NCBI RefSeq assembly: GCF_048060095.1
Contig: NZ_JBLUOA010000009.1
Span: 1-55,062, forward strand
Length of the DNA: 55,062 nt
Reading direction: 5' to 3'
From: JBLUOA01 sp048060095
GTDB taxonomy: Bacteria; Pseudomonadota; Alphaproteobacteria; Rhodobacterales; Rhodobacteraceae
The notes beneath the pieces were generated by a model, which had not been told where the DNA came from, made no database searches, and saw only the letters and a program-made list of their open reading frames with translations. Positions 1-7,333 of the stretch are shown here, in pieces. Position numbers and translations under genes: made by a program. Positions within the stretch are counted from its first letter, which is position 1, and each line of letters starts with the position of its first letter.

Positions 1-12
1 GGAGAAAGCACA

Positions 13-177
13 ATGATTGAGGCGGAAAAGGATAGGCAGCACCTCGGGCTAGAGGAGCAATGCGCGCCTGACCTGACGGGGCACCGTTTCCCAATTGCTG
101 TGCACGTTGCAGACATGCCCGATGACCTCGGCAAGCTGCTGGATATCGGGCTCGAGGAGCATTTCCGTGGCGGCTGA
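13..177 (+). CDS. Small hypothetical protein (54 aa), start near window edge
   Basis: An open frame of 54 codons starts with ATG at 13, eight bases after a GGAG ribosome-binding site at 1-4. The frame is also open to the window edge, so it could be the tail of a longer gene. The product is acidic and has no motif I recognise. Its stop overlaps by 11 bases with the GTG of the next small frame, which suggests translational coupling. The overlap with a stability-determinant-like gene hints at a toxin-antitoxin or addiction locus, but the product does not look like a RelE/ParE toxin. It may be spurious or partial. Confidence 0.35.
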   Translation: MIEAEKDRQHLGLEEQCAPDLTGHRFPIAVHVADMPDDLGKLLDIGLEEHFRGG

Positions 178-319
178 TGTCAATTCGTATGACGCGTGGT
201 TTCGCGCGAAGGTGCAGGCCGCGCTGGAGGAGGAATGCACGGGAACATCTCAAGTTCAGGTGATGCAGGCCGCACAGGCATTGATTGATGCGAAACGGGA
301 GGTCGAACCCAAGTCCTGA
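167..319 (+). CDS. Stability-determinant-like antitoxin candidate (50 aa)
   Basis: Starting from GTG at 167, the frame encodes 50 residues beginning VAADVNSYDAWFRAKVQAAL. The YDAWFRAKVQAAL stretch followed by a C-terminal ALIDAKR resembles the small 'stability determinant' antitoxin-like proteins found beside RelE/ParE toxins on alphaproteobacterial plasmids. Known members are longer (about 80-90 residues) and carry a DxPRP linker; here the linker is EEECTGTSQ, so this copy may be shortened or decayed. No toxin gene follows it: the next gene is a methylase fragment at 423. The frame also extends upstream to an ATG at 95, but the GTG at the overlap gives the family-like N-terminus. Family assignment is from memory of the motif only. 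Confidence 0.4.
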   Translation: MAADVNSYDAWFRAKVQAALEEECTGTSQVQVMQAAQALIDAKREVEPKS

Positions 320-357
320 CCAAGCCTTGGAGGTCAGCGCGGTCTGACCCCCGTCAC

Positions 358-383
358 CCTGAAAAGCGAAAGCGGGCTTTTTG
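358..383 (+). repeat. Leader repeat with small hairpin, copy 1
   Basis: The stretch contains CTGAAAAGCGAAAGCGGGCT followed by a T run; AAAAGC at 362-367 can pair with GCTTTT at 376-381. A similar stretch lies at 2179-2203, and each copy sits in the leader ahead of a backbone gene. The hairpin followed by Ts could be a terminator for the small genes upstream or a leader element for the gene at 423. Confidence 0.4.
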
Positions 384-422
384 TCCTTTGGAACTCAGAC
401 CCTGATCCAAAGGAAAATCCCC

Positions 423-1853
423 ATGTCCAAACCCAGAACGGCCAACCCGGCTCTCGCAATCTCCGAAGCCGATCTCGCCTCTGCGCTAGCGCTTATCGGC
501 ACAGAGATCCACCACCAACCCCTGCGCAGCTCAGCGCTCGCGCGCGTCATGCGCGAGACGTTTCTTGGCAGCGATGCCGGCGGTGCCTGGGACTGGCGCA
601 TGGCATATGACCTGATGCAGGCCGCGGCTGTTCAGGTGCTGCTGCGTGGGGACGGCGCGGCAGGTGACATCGCCGCTGCAAGGCTGCTTGCCTCGCGGCT
701 CCTGACGGAAACCCGCCGCTCCGAGCAGCAGATCCGGCTGCAGCAGTTTTCCACGCCGCTGCCATTTGCGGCGCTGGTCTTGCAGGCCACGGCGATCCGC
801 AAGGGCGAGACCGTTCTGGAGCCCTCGGCTGGCACCGGTGCACTGGCCGCTTTCGCCGCGCGGGCTGGTGCCACGCTTTTGCTCAACGAGATCGACCCCT
901 TTCGCCAGCGCCTCCTGCGCGCGGTTTTCGGCGGCGAGGTCACAGGCCATGACGGCGAGCATATCGATGATCTGCTGCAAACGCCGGTTCTACCCGACGT
1001 CGTGGTGATGAATCCGCCCTTCGCCTCCTCGGTCGATCGGTCGCGTGACAAACACATCGCCGCCAAACATCTCATCGCGGCTGCGAAGCGTCTCGCGCCC
1101 GGTGGGCGGCTGGTGGCGATCATGCCGCCGGGATTCAAGCCCGAACGCGATGCCGCGCATTGGTCCCGCGCCTGCGGTCTCCTGACGCCACGATTGGCGC
1201 TGACGATGCCGGGGCAGGTCTACCGCAAGCTCGGCACCTCTGTCGAAACCCAGCTGATGGTCTTCGACAAGGTGCGGGAGGACGGCGAGATGATCCGCGC
1301 CAGTGTCAGGGACTTGGATGAAGCCCTTCGTTTTGTCGACGCAGTGGCCGCAACCCGGCCCGAGGCGCGCCCCGCCCAAAGGGTGGCGGCGATCCCTAAC
1401 GGGCGGCCGGCCGTTCCATCCTCTGCTCCGCGCAAGACGGCCGCTGCGCCTGTCGCCGCCTCCAAACCCCGGGCCAATGCCGTTGTCCCGCTAACTTTCA
1501 CGAGCCTTGATATCCCGCGCGACAACACGCCGATCTCGGACATCTATGCGCGCTACCGTCCGCAGCGGATCGGGATTGCGGGTGCGCAGAAACATCCCAC
1601 GCCGCTCGTTGAAAGCATCTCCATGGCCTCGGTTGCCCCGCCCATGCCCTCAAACACGGGCAGCGATGACTTGCGCCTGCCCGCGCGGTTGATCGAGGAG
1701 GGACATCTCTCCGAGGCGCAGCTGGAAACCATCATCATGGCGCATGACGCCCATGGGCGCGACCTGCCCGGTCGGTTTGGCCAAACAAATGCTGCATGGA
1801 AGCCCGGTTGGACGACCGGGCTTCTTGCGTCGTTTCCCCACCATTCTTCGTAA
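423..1853 (+). CDS. Strawberry-notch-type methylase/helicase, N-terminal methyltransferase portion only (truncated)
   Basis: The start at ATG 423 follows AAAGGAAAA at 409-417. The 476-residue product has a class I SAM-dependent methyltransferase fold: motif I EPSAGTGAL near residue 133 and motif IV NPPF near residue 197, followed by a Pro/Ala-rich linker. The part after about residue 370 (YRPQRIGIAGAQKHPTPLVE, then SMASVAPP and LSEAQLE) is what precedes the helicase of large plasmid-borne strawberry-notch proteins, which usually run to about 1400 residues. Homology stops after LPGRF (about position 1778). The last ~25 residues are novel and read through a terminator-like hairpin. The helicase domain is therefore missing, and the remaining product could at best methylate DNA. 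A 12-bp palindrome (1775-1786) sits at the breakpoint. Confidence 0.75.
   Translation: MSKPRTANPALAISEADLASALALIGTEIHHQPLRSSALARVMRETFLGSDAGGAWDWRMAYDLMQAAAVQVLLRGDGAAGDIAAARLLASRLLTETRRSEQQIRLQQFSTPLPFAALVLQATAIRKGETVLEPSAGTGALAAFAARAGATLLLNEIDPFRQRLLRAVFGGEVTGHDGEHIDDLLQTPVLPDVVVMNPPFASSVDRSRDKHIAAKHLIAAAKRLAPGGRLVAIMPPGFKPERDAAHWSRACGLLTPRLALTMPGQVYRKLGTSVETQLMVFDKVREDGEMIRASVRDLDEALRFVDAVAATRPEARPAQRVAAIPNGRPAVPSSAPRKTAAAPVAASKPRANAVVPLTFTSLDIPRDNTPISDIYARYRPQRIGIAGAQKHPTPLVESISMASVAPPMPSNTGSDDLRLPARLIEEGHLSEAQLETIIMAHDAHGRDLPGRFGQTNAAWKPGWTTGLLASFPHHSS
1799..1824 (+). terminator. Perfect 10-bp hairpin at the 3' end of the truncated methylase gene
   Basis: GAAGCCCGGT (1799-1808) pairs exactly with ACCGGGCTTC (1815-1824) across a 6-base loop, with only a short T-rich tail. 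It lies inside the reading frame of the preceding gene, after the point where homology ends, which suggests it was originally non-coding 3' DNA joined to the gene by a deletion. Confidence 0.55.
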
Positions 1854-1864
1854 GGAGGTGTCGC

Positions 1865-2167
1865 ATGACACTCGATGAAATCAAGGCGGCCGTCGATGCC
1901 GGCCAGACCGTGCACTGGGCCAATACCGGCTACGTTGTCCACAAGGACCGGCTCGGTCAGTACCTCATCACCTATGTGCCGAATGGTAGCTGCATCGGTC
2001 TGACCGACCGGGGCGGGCACCGGTTGAACGGAAAAGAGGCGGAGTTCTTCATCGCGCGATTGGAGGACAGCGCGGAAAATCCGGGCAGCCAATCAAGACC
2101 AGACCGGCAGGGGAGGGGCGTAGCACCCGGAGGCGCGGGGGCATTCCCACTCGGACGGCAGCTCTGA
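1865..2167 (+). CDS. Small conserved-type hypothetical protein (100 aa)
   Basis: ATG 1865 follows a strong AAGGAGG ribosome-binding site at 1852-1858. The first ~70 residues (MTLDEIKAAVDAGQTVHWAN, GYVVHKDRLGQYLI, then NGKEAEFFI) look like a compact domain. The last ~30 residues are Gly/Pro/Arg-rich and look like read-through of non-coding DNA, so the natural protein may once have been shorter. I do not recognise a family with a known function; similar small proteins are typical cargo between DUF736 and methylase genes on alphaproteobacterial plasmids (recollection, not a search). No membrane segment or signal peptide is visible. Confidence 0.6.
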   Translation: MTLDEIKAAVDAGQTVHWANTGYVVHKDRLGQYLITYVPNGSCIGLTDRGGHRLNGKEAEFFIARLEDSAENPGSQSRPDRQGRGVAPGGAGAFPLGRQL

Positions 2168-2178
2168 CCCGTGGGCGG

Positions 2179-2203
2179 GGCTGAAAGGAAAGCAGGCTTT
2201 CTG
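2179..2203 (+). repeat. Leader repeat with small hairpin, copy 2
   Basis: CTGAAAGGAAAGCAGGCTTT followed by CTG matches the copy at 358-383 closely. GAAAG and CTTTC can pair around a short loop. It lies about 90 bases ahead of the DUF736 start, as the first copy lies ahead of the methylase fragment. Confidence 0.4.
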
Positions 2204-2291
2204 ATTTGTGATCCCTCAAGGGGTCGAGAAAGCAATCCCGGATGCGCTGGCAAGGACGTCAGACACCGGCCAATCCAAAAGGAACCATCCC

Positions 2292-3020
2292 ATGTTCGCA
2301 GGAACCCTCACCCGCAATGTCGAGACCGCGGCCGCTCAGTACACCGGCATGATCCACTCGACGCGCTTTGACATCGCCATCCAGTTGGAGGCGCGGGCCA
2401 AGATGTCCGAACGCAGCCCGGATTACGACGTGACGGCAGTCAACAAATCAGGCCGCAAGGTGCGCATCGGCACGGCCTGGAACGAGACCGGCAATACCAG
2501 CGGCAACCCCTACATCTCGATGCAGATTGATGTCGGCTTGGGCCCGTTCCGGGTCAACGCGGTGCAGACGAAAGAGGCGCGTGCGGCCCAGAGCGGGGCG
2601 TTCGAGATCATCCCGCTGGTCTCGAACGGCCTGATGAGATCCGGCTCGATCTCGGGCGAGCTCACCGCCATGGACGCCGACAACGCCTTCACCGGCTACA
2701 TCGCCAACATGATGTTCGATCTGGAGTTCATGCTGATCGAGAACAGCTACAAATCCGAGGAGACCCACCCCGATTACCGCATCGAGGTCAGCTCGCCCCG
2801 GGGCACACCGATCCGCGTCGGCTCGGCCTGGATGGCGAAAAGCAGCCGCACGGGCAATGACTACCTGTCGCTGCTGATCAACACGCCCGATGGTGACCTG
2901 CGCGTGAACGCCGTGCAGAACGAAGAGCAGCGCGGCGGGCAGACCTTCTCGATCATCCCGTTCATCGACAGCGGTGAGCAGCCGCAGGACGCGGGCGCGG
3001 GGCTCTCCTTGGTCGCCTAA
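2292..3020 (+). CDS. Tandem DUF736 protein
   Basis: ATG 2292 follows AAAAGGAA. The 242-residue protein contains two DUF736-like units: the first around residues 40-100 (KVRIGTAWNETGNTSGNPYI, ending FRVNAVQ) and the second around 168-230 (IRVGSAWMAKSSRTGNDYLS, ending LRVNAVQ and FSIIPF). Typical DUF736 proteins have one unit of about 100 residues, so this is an internal duplication joined by a ~65-residue spacer. DUF736 proteins are common on conjugative plasmids of Rhodobacteraceae and rhizobia; their role is unknown, and a role in plasmid establishment is only a guess. No signal peptide is seen. A strong terminator follows at 3052-3083. Confidence 0.8.
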   Translation: MFAGTLTRNVETAAAQYTGMIHSTRFDIAIQLEARAKMSERSPDYDVTAVNKSGRKVRIGTAWNETGNTSGNPYISMQIDVGLGPFRVNAVQTKEARAAQSGAFEIIPLVSNGLMRSGSISGELTAMDADNAFTGYIANMMFDLEFMLIENSYKSEETHPDYRIEVSSPRGTPIRVGSAWMAKSSRTGNDYLSLLINTPDGDLRVNAVQNEEQRGGQTFSIIPFIDSGEQPQDAGAGLSLVA

Positions 3021-3051
3021 TCGGCGCGCGAGGGGGAGACGATCTGAACCC

Positions 3052-3087
3052 AAAGGGGAGCCGTGGGATCACGGTTCCCCTTTTGCT
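3052..3087 (+). terminator. Strong rho-independent terminator after DUF736
   Basis: AAAGGGGAGCCGTG (3052-3065) pairs with CACGGTTCCCCTTT (3070-3083), with one G-U pair and a 4-base loop, followed by a T. On the opposite strand the stem is preceded by A residues, so it could also work against transcripts arriving from the right. Confidence 0.85.
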
Positions 3088-3140
3088 GTGTTTGTTTCTT
3101 AGAGGGACGACAGCTTCTTGTGATCTTCTGCAAATGATAC

Positions 3141-3156
3141 ACGATAATATACTATT
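3141..3156. promoter_or_regulatory. Transfer-operator-like motif, copy A
   Basis: ACGATAATATACTATT matches the AT-rich near-palindrome found ahead of the mobilisation operon (14871-14887), the VirB operon (43848-43863) and the truncated exported gene (48290-48305). This copy faces no obvious promoter-proximal gene: DUF736 converges on it and the STAND gene ends to its right. It may be a leftover of an operon displaced by cargo insertion. Confidence 0.55.
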
Positions 3157-3325
3157 GACAGCGTTAGGGCGGGTGTTTGGCGGGAATACCGATGGCCATC
3201 CATAGTTCGATAATTTCGACGCCGAGGCAGAGGTTGCAACAAGACAAGAGACTCGGGATGATCAAGTATCATGCGCGGGTATCGTATGGGTCGACTAAAC
3301 CCCAACCACGTGATTTCTATTGGTC

Positions 3326-6300
3326 CTATACCGCTTCCATGTTGCGGTTTACGGCATTGCGGAGAAGGTTTTTCGCGAGGGTTTCGACTTTCAAAATATC
3401 TTCGCGGAACGAATAATCATCGCATTTCGTCATGATCTCCTGCACCATGCAAACATCCGCCACCAGCCCGTCCGCCCATTCGACCATAGTCGGCGCTAGG
3501 CCTTTCGAAGCCAAGCGCAAACGAACACGGGTGCGCAGATACAGCGCGATGCCCTGTGTTGGTTGATACCCCAACGACTTGGCGGTTTGATAGACCGCAT
3601 CTGCATCTTGTTCGGCCATATCCAACAGCTCCGACTCTCCGCGGAAATTCCATTGGAGCCCGGAGAAAAGCCCAATGTTTTTTTCGGCCTCATCGGCCTC
3701 ATCGGCCTCGATCACCATGGCCACGAAATGGCTGAGTGCCTGCATCTGCATGCCATAGCTGATCTGACCTTCCTTGCATTCGCTGCGCGCCTTCCACGCA
3801 TAACTAAAAGATCGATCGAGGTCCCCGTTCACGTAATGGTATCGCGACTGATCCAGAAGGAGCGCCACCTGTTCGCCGGCGCCAAATCGGGACAAGCGGC
3901 AGGTGTTTGCGTGCAACATACCCTTAATGCGCGCATCTGCCTTCCTCCAGCGCAGACCCTTGCGATTGTCGGTACCGCGGAAATGGTGGTCGCCTCGCAG
4001 CATCAACCGAAGTGCCGTTCGTGCAGGGCGGCCCGAAACCACCGTACCAGTGCCGTTCCGTGTCTCGCGGGCCAGCACGTCCTCGATCTGGTGAATCTCT
4101 TCCAATAGATCCAGGGCGTTCTCCATTGGCTGAGTCAGGGCGACCAGCTCGACCTCGCGTGTGCGCAGTCGCAGCCAGGCCTGAATTGTATCAATCTGCT
4201 GCCTCCCTGCGTCTTCGATCAAATTCAACACCGTCGAGACCTTCTCGGGATCGTTTGCAGCCAATTCGGGATATTCGCGCCGCATGTGGTTGCGCAGGCG
4301 CGACAAAGTCTTGCTGTGGCCAACCTGATCCTCGTCGAATTGCGACTTGAACCGGGTTAAAGGCCGACCCCGCAAAATTGCCATGTCCACGGCCGAGCAC
4401 AGGATGCGGATCGCGCGGTTTACCAAGGCCCTGCGCCGGTCGCTTGGCGGCTCCCCGGCATTGAGAGGTGCAAGCTTGTCGATGAGCTCCAAGGACCTGC
4501 TCCAGGCCCAATGAACTACTTTCGGCGATTGGCTGTGCAGTGCGGATATCGCAAGCGATTCAAGAAGCTCGATGATTTGTTCGGGCGAAAAGATGTCGAG
4601 CAGGTAGGGTTGCAGGGTTCGCGGCAGGTCCTGCTGTTTCAGCGTGTCGATACGCTGGAAATACCACTGTCCAGTGGGCTGGAAAACAAGCATGTAGAGA
4701 TGCGCCCGCATCTGGTCTTGATCCCAGACCATCGTCATCTGCCCGTCCTTGTCCAGAAGTTCTTGCAGGAGGCATTGCACGGCAAAGCGGAAGGCAACAG
4801 CGGGGTGCTGACGTTCGCCGGCAGCGAAAACATTGGGCGGGGCTTGGTGCAGCATCGGATTCTCTGCAATCAGCGTCGTATTCGCCTCGCGGTCCATCAA
4901 ACGGTCGAAATCGATGCTTGCCAACAAAGCCTCGAAGGCCTGGATGTCACGCAGCATGCCTTGCCATTGTGGCGCCCGGCAGCGCAGCGTGGCCTGGGTA
5001 CGCCTTTCCTGTGCTCGTTGATGGGCCACCCGCGCCACCTGGCCTGCGGCTTCGCGCATAATGACATTGTATTCGTCGGCCCAGTCGAAATGGTCCGGGT
5101 GACTGAGCTTGGACAAGATGAGCTCGCGCAAGGTCTGGTGCATTTCCCAGGTCGGTTCGGATGGGTTGATGCGTTGATGCGGGCCATATTCGGCCATGTC
5201 GATTGGGCGTCCGGCCTTGGGTGTCAGGAGGAACCCCCGCGCAATCTTCTCCATTTCCTTCAGGCTTTCGCGGATCGTCTCGGCCGGGCGTTTCAGCTTG
5301 CGCCCGGTGGTCTGGTCCCATTCCTTCAGCAACTGCATGAGCGTCGACGGGCGCATGCCGTCGTCGGATGCGGCGATGGCCATGGTGATCCGGAACATGT
5401 TGCGCTCGTTCAGCATTTCGACCAAGATTCGAACAAGATCACCCACCGTGTCCGTTCCAACCTCGATACTCTTCTTGACCTTGGACAGTTCGGTGATCGC
5501 CTTCTTGACGCGTTCCTCGGCGGTATCGTGACCTATGCTAAGCTGCATGGTTGCGGCGAGCAGGATCAGGATGTCACCGGGAACGGTCACCCGGCTTAGG
5601 TTTTCGCACGCACGCTTTATTGTCTTGTCATAAGTGGCAGGCGTTTTCATCCCGGGGAAATACCTGCCGATATCTTCCAAGAGCGGGTCCGTCAGCCGGA
5701 CCCTTTTGGCCTCAGGCAAGCGCCGAGCTGCAGCCTTGGATGGCGGTTTGGTTGTTGAGATCAGCAAGCGACTTTCGGGATTACTGTTGAATAGCCACGA
5801 GATGAGCGAGGGGCGGCATTGGTCGCGCAGCTGTGCGCGCGGGGTGCTCCAGGTCAGGTCTTCCCAATTGGTCAGGATGAAAAAGGCTGGATTGCGCTCG
5901 TGCAGCTTGTGGATCTCGCGATACATCGCATCGAGTCTGCCCCCCTCGTCGGGCGAGACGGTGTTACCATCGATCCGTGCAAGCGCCTGATCGTAAGAGA
6001 TCGGCGTGGATTTTCTATCGTTGGTGCGAGCGCCGTCCAGGGTCTGCAAAAAGGCCAGCACCCGCCCGACCAGGTCCTGATTGCTATGGTCCTGCACATT
6101 GATCAGGAACACCGGCAGGGGGGATGCCGCTTCGGGGTCTCGGGCCAGATCGAGCGCGATGGTCGGCCGGTCCGGGTCTTCGTTCTGAAGTTGACGCAAG
6201 AGCTCAACCAAACAGCCCGATTTGCCCGCATTCTGGTTTCCGTAAAGCAGAATGACCCGCGCTGACGCGCCGGTGGTTTTCACATGCTTGATGATCTGAC

Positions 6301-7069
6301 TGGCCAAGCTGGCCATCGTCCGGGGGTTTTCGTCTTCGCGGAACCTGCCCTTTGGCCATAGGTAGTCGGTGAATTTGCTGGGAATGCAGTGCAAAGCCCG
6401 GCGCTGAACAGCGGCGGCTGCCATAGGTTTGGGCTGAATGCCCTCTGGCGCGACATAGTCTTGCCCGGTCAGCCAGCGCGCTTCGATATGGCGGAAAACA
6501 TCTGTCGCGTTTTGCGGCCTGTCCGCGACAAGTTGGTCATAGAGGGCGGCGGTATCCTCGGCCAGCGTCGGCCAGTCTTGCACCGGCTGGCCAGTGCGCT
6601 CCTGCAGTGCCTTCAGGGCTCTGCACGCGGTGAAGATGAAACACCAGCGATCAAAGTTTTGCACATAACCCGGCGTGTCCTTGTTGTTCGGTCTGAGTAA
6701 CTGTTGCAACATCGCGAAGACCGTGGACTTGTCGCCAGAGGCCAGCGCCTCTCCAAGATTCTCACCTGGTTCGATATTTACCATCCAGTCCAGACTGGAT
6801 GCGTTGACGGTGCCGAAGGCGCTACGCTTGACTTCCGACGGCTCGGCATAGCGATACATCAGCAGGGCCGCGAACATCATCACCCGGACGCCGACGCGGC
6901 CTTCGGTCTCGCCACCATACCACAGGCTTATGTCATTGCTTTTGCTGTGCTTCTTAAGGTTCGCAGCCTCGCCCTTCCAGCATGTCGGCCAGTGCTCTTC
7001 GAGCGCTTCCAGCGCCTGATTCAGCGTCGGACGATTATAAAAAAGATCGGCGTTGCGCGGTGCGCCCAT
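3326..7069 (-). CDS. STAND-like P-loop NTPase, 1247 aa (candidate defence protein)
   Basis: The minus-strand start follows AGGAGG. The protein has an unrecognised ~250-residue N-terminal region, then a P-loop ATPase: Walker A GNQNAGKS at 277-284, a Walker B-like strand FFILTNWEDL near 396-405, and a sensor-like strand LLISTTKPP near 440. Winged-helix-like sequence and a long alpha-helical C-terminus with TPR-like character (about 680-1247) follow. This architecture of N-terminal effector, NTPase switch and helical sensor is that of STAND ATPases, which include Avs-type phage sensors. No nuclease, protease or TIR motif is visible in the N-terminus, so the effector is unknown. It stands alone on its strand, divergent from the methionine operon across a 264-base region. 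A large non-defence regulatory ATPase is the alternative. Confidence 0.6.
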   Translation of the reverse strand: MGAPRNADLFYNRPTLNQALEALEEHWPTCWKGEAANLKKHSKSNDISLWYGGETEGRVGVRVMMFAALLMYRYAEPSEVKRSAFGTVNASSLDWMVNIEPGENLGEALASGDKSTVFAMLQQLLRPNNKDTPGYVQNFDRWCFIFTACRALKALQERTGQPVQDWPTLAEDTAALYDQLVADRPQNATDVFRHIEARWLTGQDYVAPEGIQPKPMAAAAVQRRALHCIPSKFTDYLWPKGRFREDENPRTMASLASQIIKHVKTTGASARVILLYGNQNAGKSGCLVELLRQLQNEDPDRPTIALDLARDPEAASPLPVFLINVQDHSNQDLVGRVLAFLQTLDGARTNDRKSTPISYDQALARIDGNTVSPDEGGRLDAMYREIHKLHERNPAFFILTNWEDLTWSTPRAQLRDQCRPSLISWLFNSNPESRLLISTTKPPSKAAARRLPEAKRVRLTDPLLEDIGRYFPGMKTPATYDKTIKRACENLSRVTVPGDILILLAATMQLSIGHDTAEERVKKAITELSKVKKSIEVGTDTVGDLVRILVEMLNERNMFRITMAIAASDDGMRPSTLMQLLKEWDQTTGRKLKRPAETIRESLKEMEKIARGFLLTPKAGRPIDMAEYGPHQRINPSEPTWEMHQTLRELILSKLSHPDHFDWADEYNVIMREAAGQVARVAHQRAQERRTQATLRCRAPQWQGMLRDIQAFEALLASIDFDRLMDREANTTLIAENPMLHQAPPNVFAAGERQHPAVAFRFAVQCLLQELLDKDGQMTMVWDQDQMRAHLYMLVFQPTGQWYFQRIDTLKQQDLPRTLQPYLLDIFSPEQIIELLESLAISALHSQSPKVVHWAWSRSLELIDKLAPLNAGEPPSDRRRALVNRAIRILCSAVDMAILRGRPLTRFKSQFDEDQVGHSKTLSRLRNHMRREYPELAANDPEKVSTVLNLIEDAGRQQIDTIQAWLRLRTREVELVALTQPMENALDLLEEIHQIEDVLARETRNGTGTVVSGRPARTALRLMLRGDHHFRGTDNRKGLRWRKADARIKGMLHANTCRLSRFGAGEQVALLLDQSRYHYVNGDLDRSFSYAWKARSECKEGQISYGMQMQALSHFVAMVIEADEADEAEKNIGLFSGLQWNFRGESELLDMAEQDADAVYQTAKSLGYQPTQGIALYLRTRVRLRLASKGLAPTMVEWADGLVADVCMVQEIMTKCDDYSFREDILKVETLAKNLLRNAVNRNMEAV

Positions 7070-7166
7070 TGGTCGACCTCCTGTCTTGCCTTATCGGGCG
7101 AATCGCCCTAGCCCTTCGGCGAGCCTAGAGATAGGCACGGAAATTTGCGTCAATAAACAATCGACG

Positions 7167-7185
7167 CGTTAGTTAAAAACTAACG
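7167..7185. promoter_or_regulatory. Perfect palindrome in the divergent promoter region
   Basis: CGTTAGTTAAAAACTAACG is a perfect inverted repeat (8-bp arms, 3-base centre), and a further half-site CTAGTTAA follows at 7188-7195. It lies about 100 bases upstream of the STAND start and 150 bases upstream of the GNAT start, a good place for an operator controlling one or both transcripts. No regulator gene is adjacent. Confidence 0.5.
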
Positions 7186-7295
7186 AGCTAGTTAATTTAC
7201 CGGCGCAGTTTTCTTGTTTCTCCGGATTTATCCACAAGTAGATTGTGGCTTACGGAGAGTGAATTCTCGTCTCTTCATATAACGCGGCGGCTGCG

Positions 7296-7323
7296 GTTGT
7301 TGGTGTTCACGAACATCAGCAAC
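7296..7323 (+). promoter_or_regulatory. Leader hairpin abutting the GNAT ribosome-binding site
   Basis: Bases 7296-7308 can pair with 7311-7323 along nearly their whole length, with two G-U pairs in RNA and a small loop around CACG. The GGAG ribosome-binding site (7324-7327) begins directly after the stem and the ATG is at 7334. It may control translation of the first cistron, or be a dyad operator. It does not match a SAM riboswitch consensus that I know. Confidence 0.45.
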
Positions 7324-7333
7324 GGAGCATCAC

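Noticed and set aside
4511..5599. 362-residue frame on the plus strand inside the STAND gene
   Set aside because: It is fully antisense to a frame with a clear P-loop and good ribosome-binding site; the product is His/Gln/Arg-rich with no motif, as expected for the shadow of a GC-rich gene.
7228..7236. TTATCCACA, a perfect DnaA-box sequence
   Set aside because: A single 9-mer is expected by chance about once in two windows of this size on both strands; no iterons, Rep gene or AT-rich unwinding element accompany it.
7190..7333. A SAM-responsive riboswitch ahead of the methionine operon
   Set aside because: I looked for SAM-I and SAM-II type conserved cores and saw none; only the simple hairpin at 7296-7323 is present.
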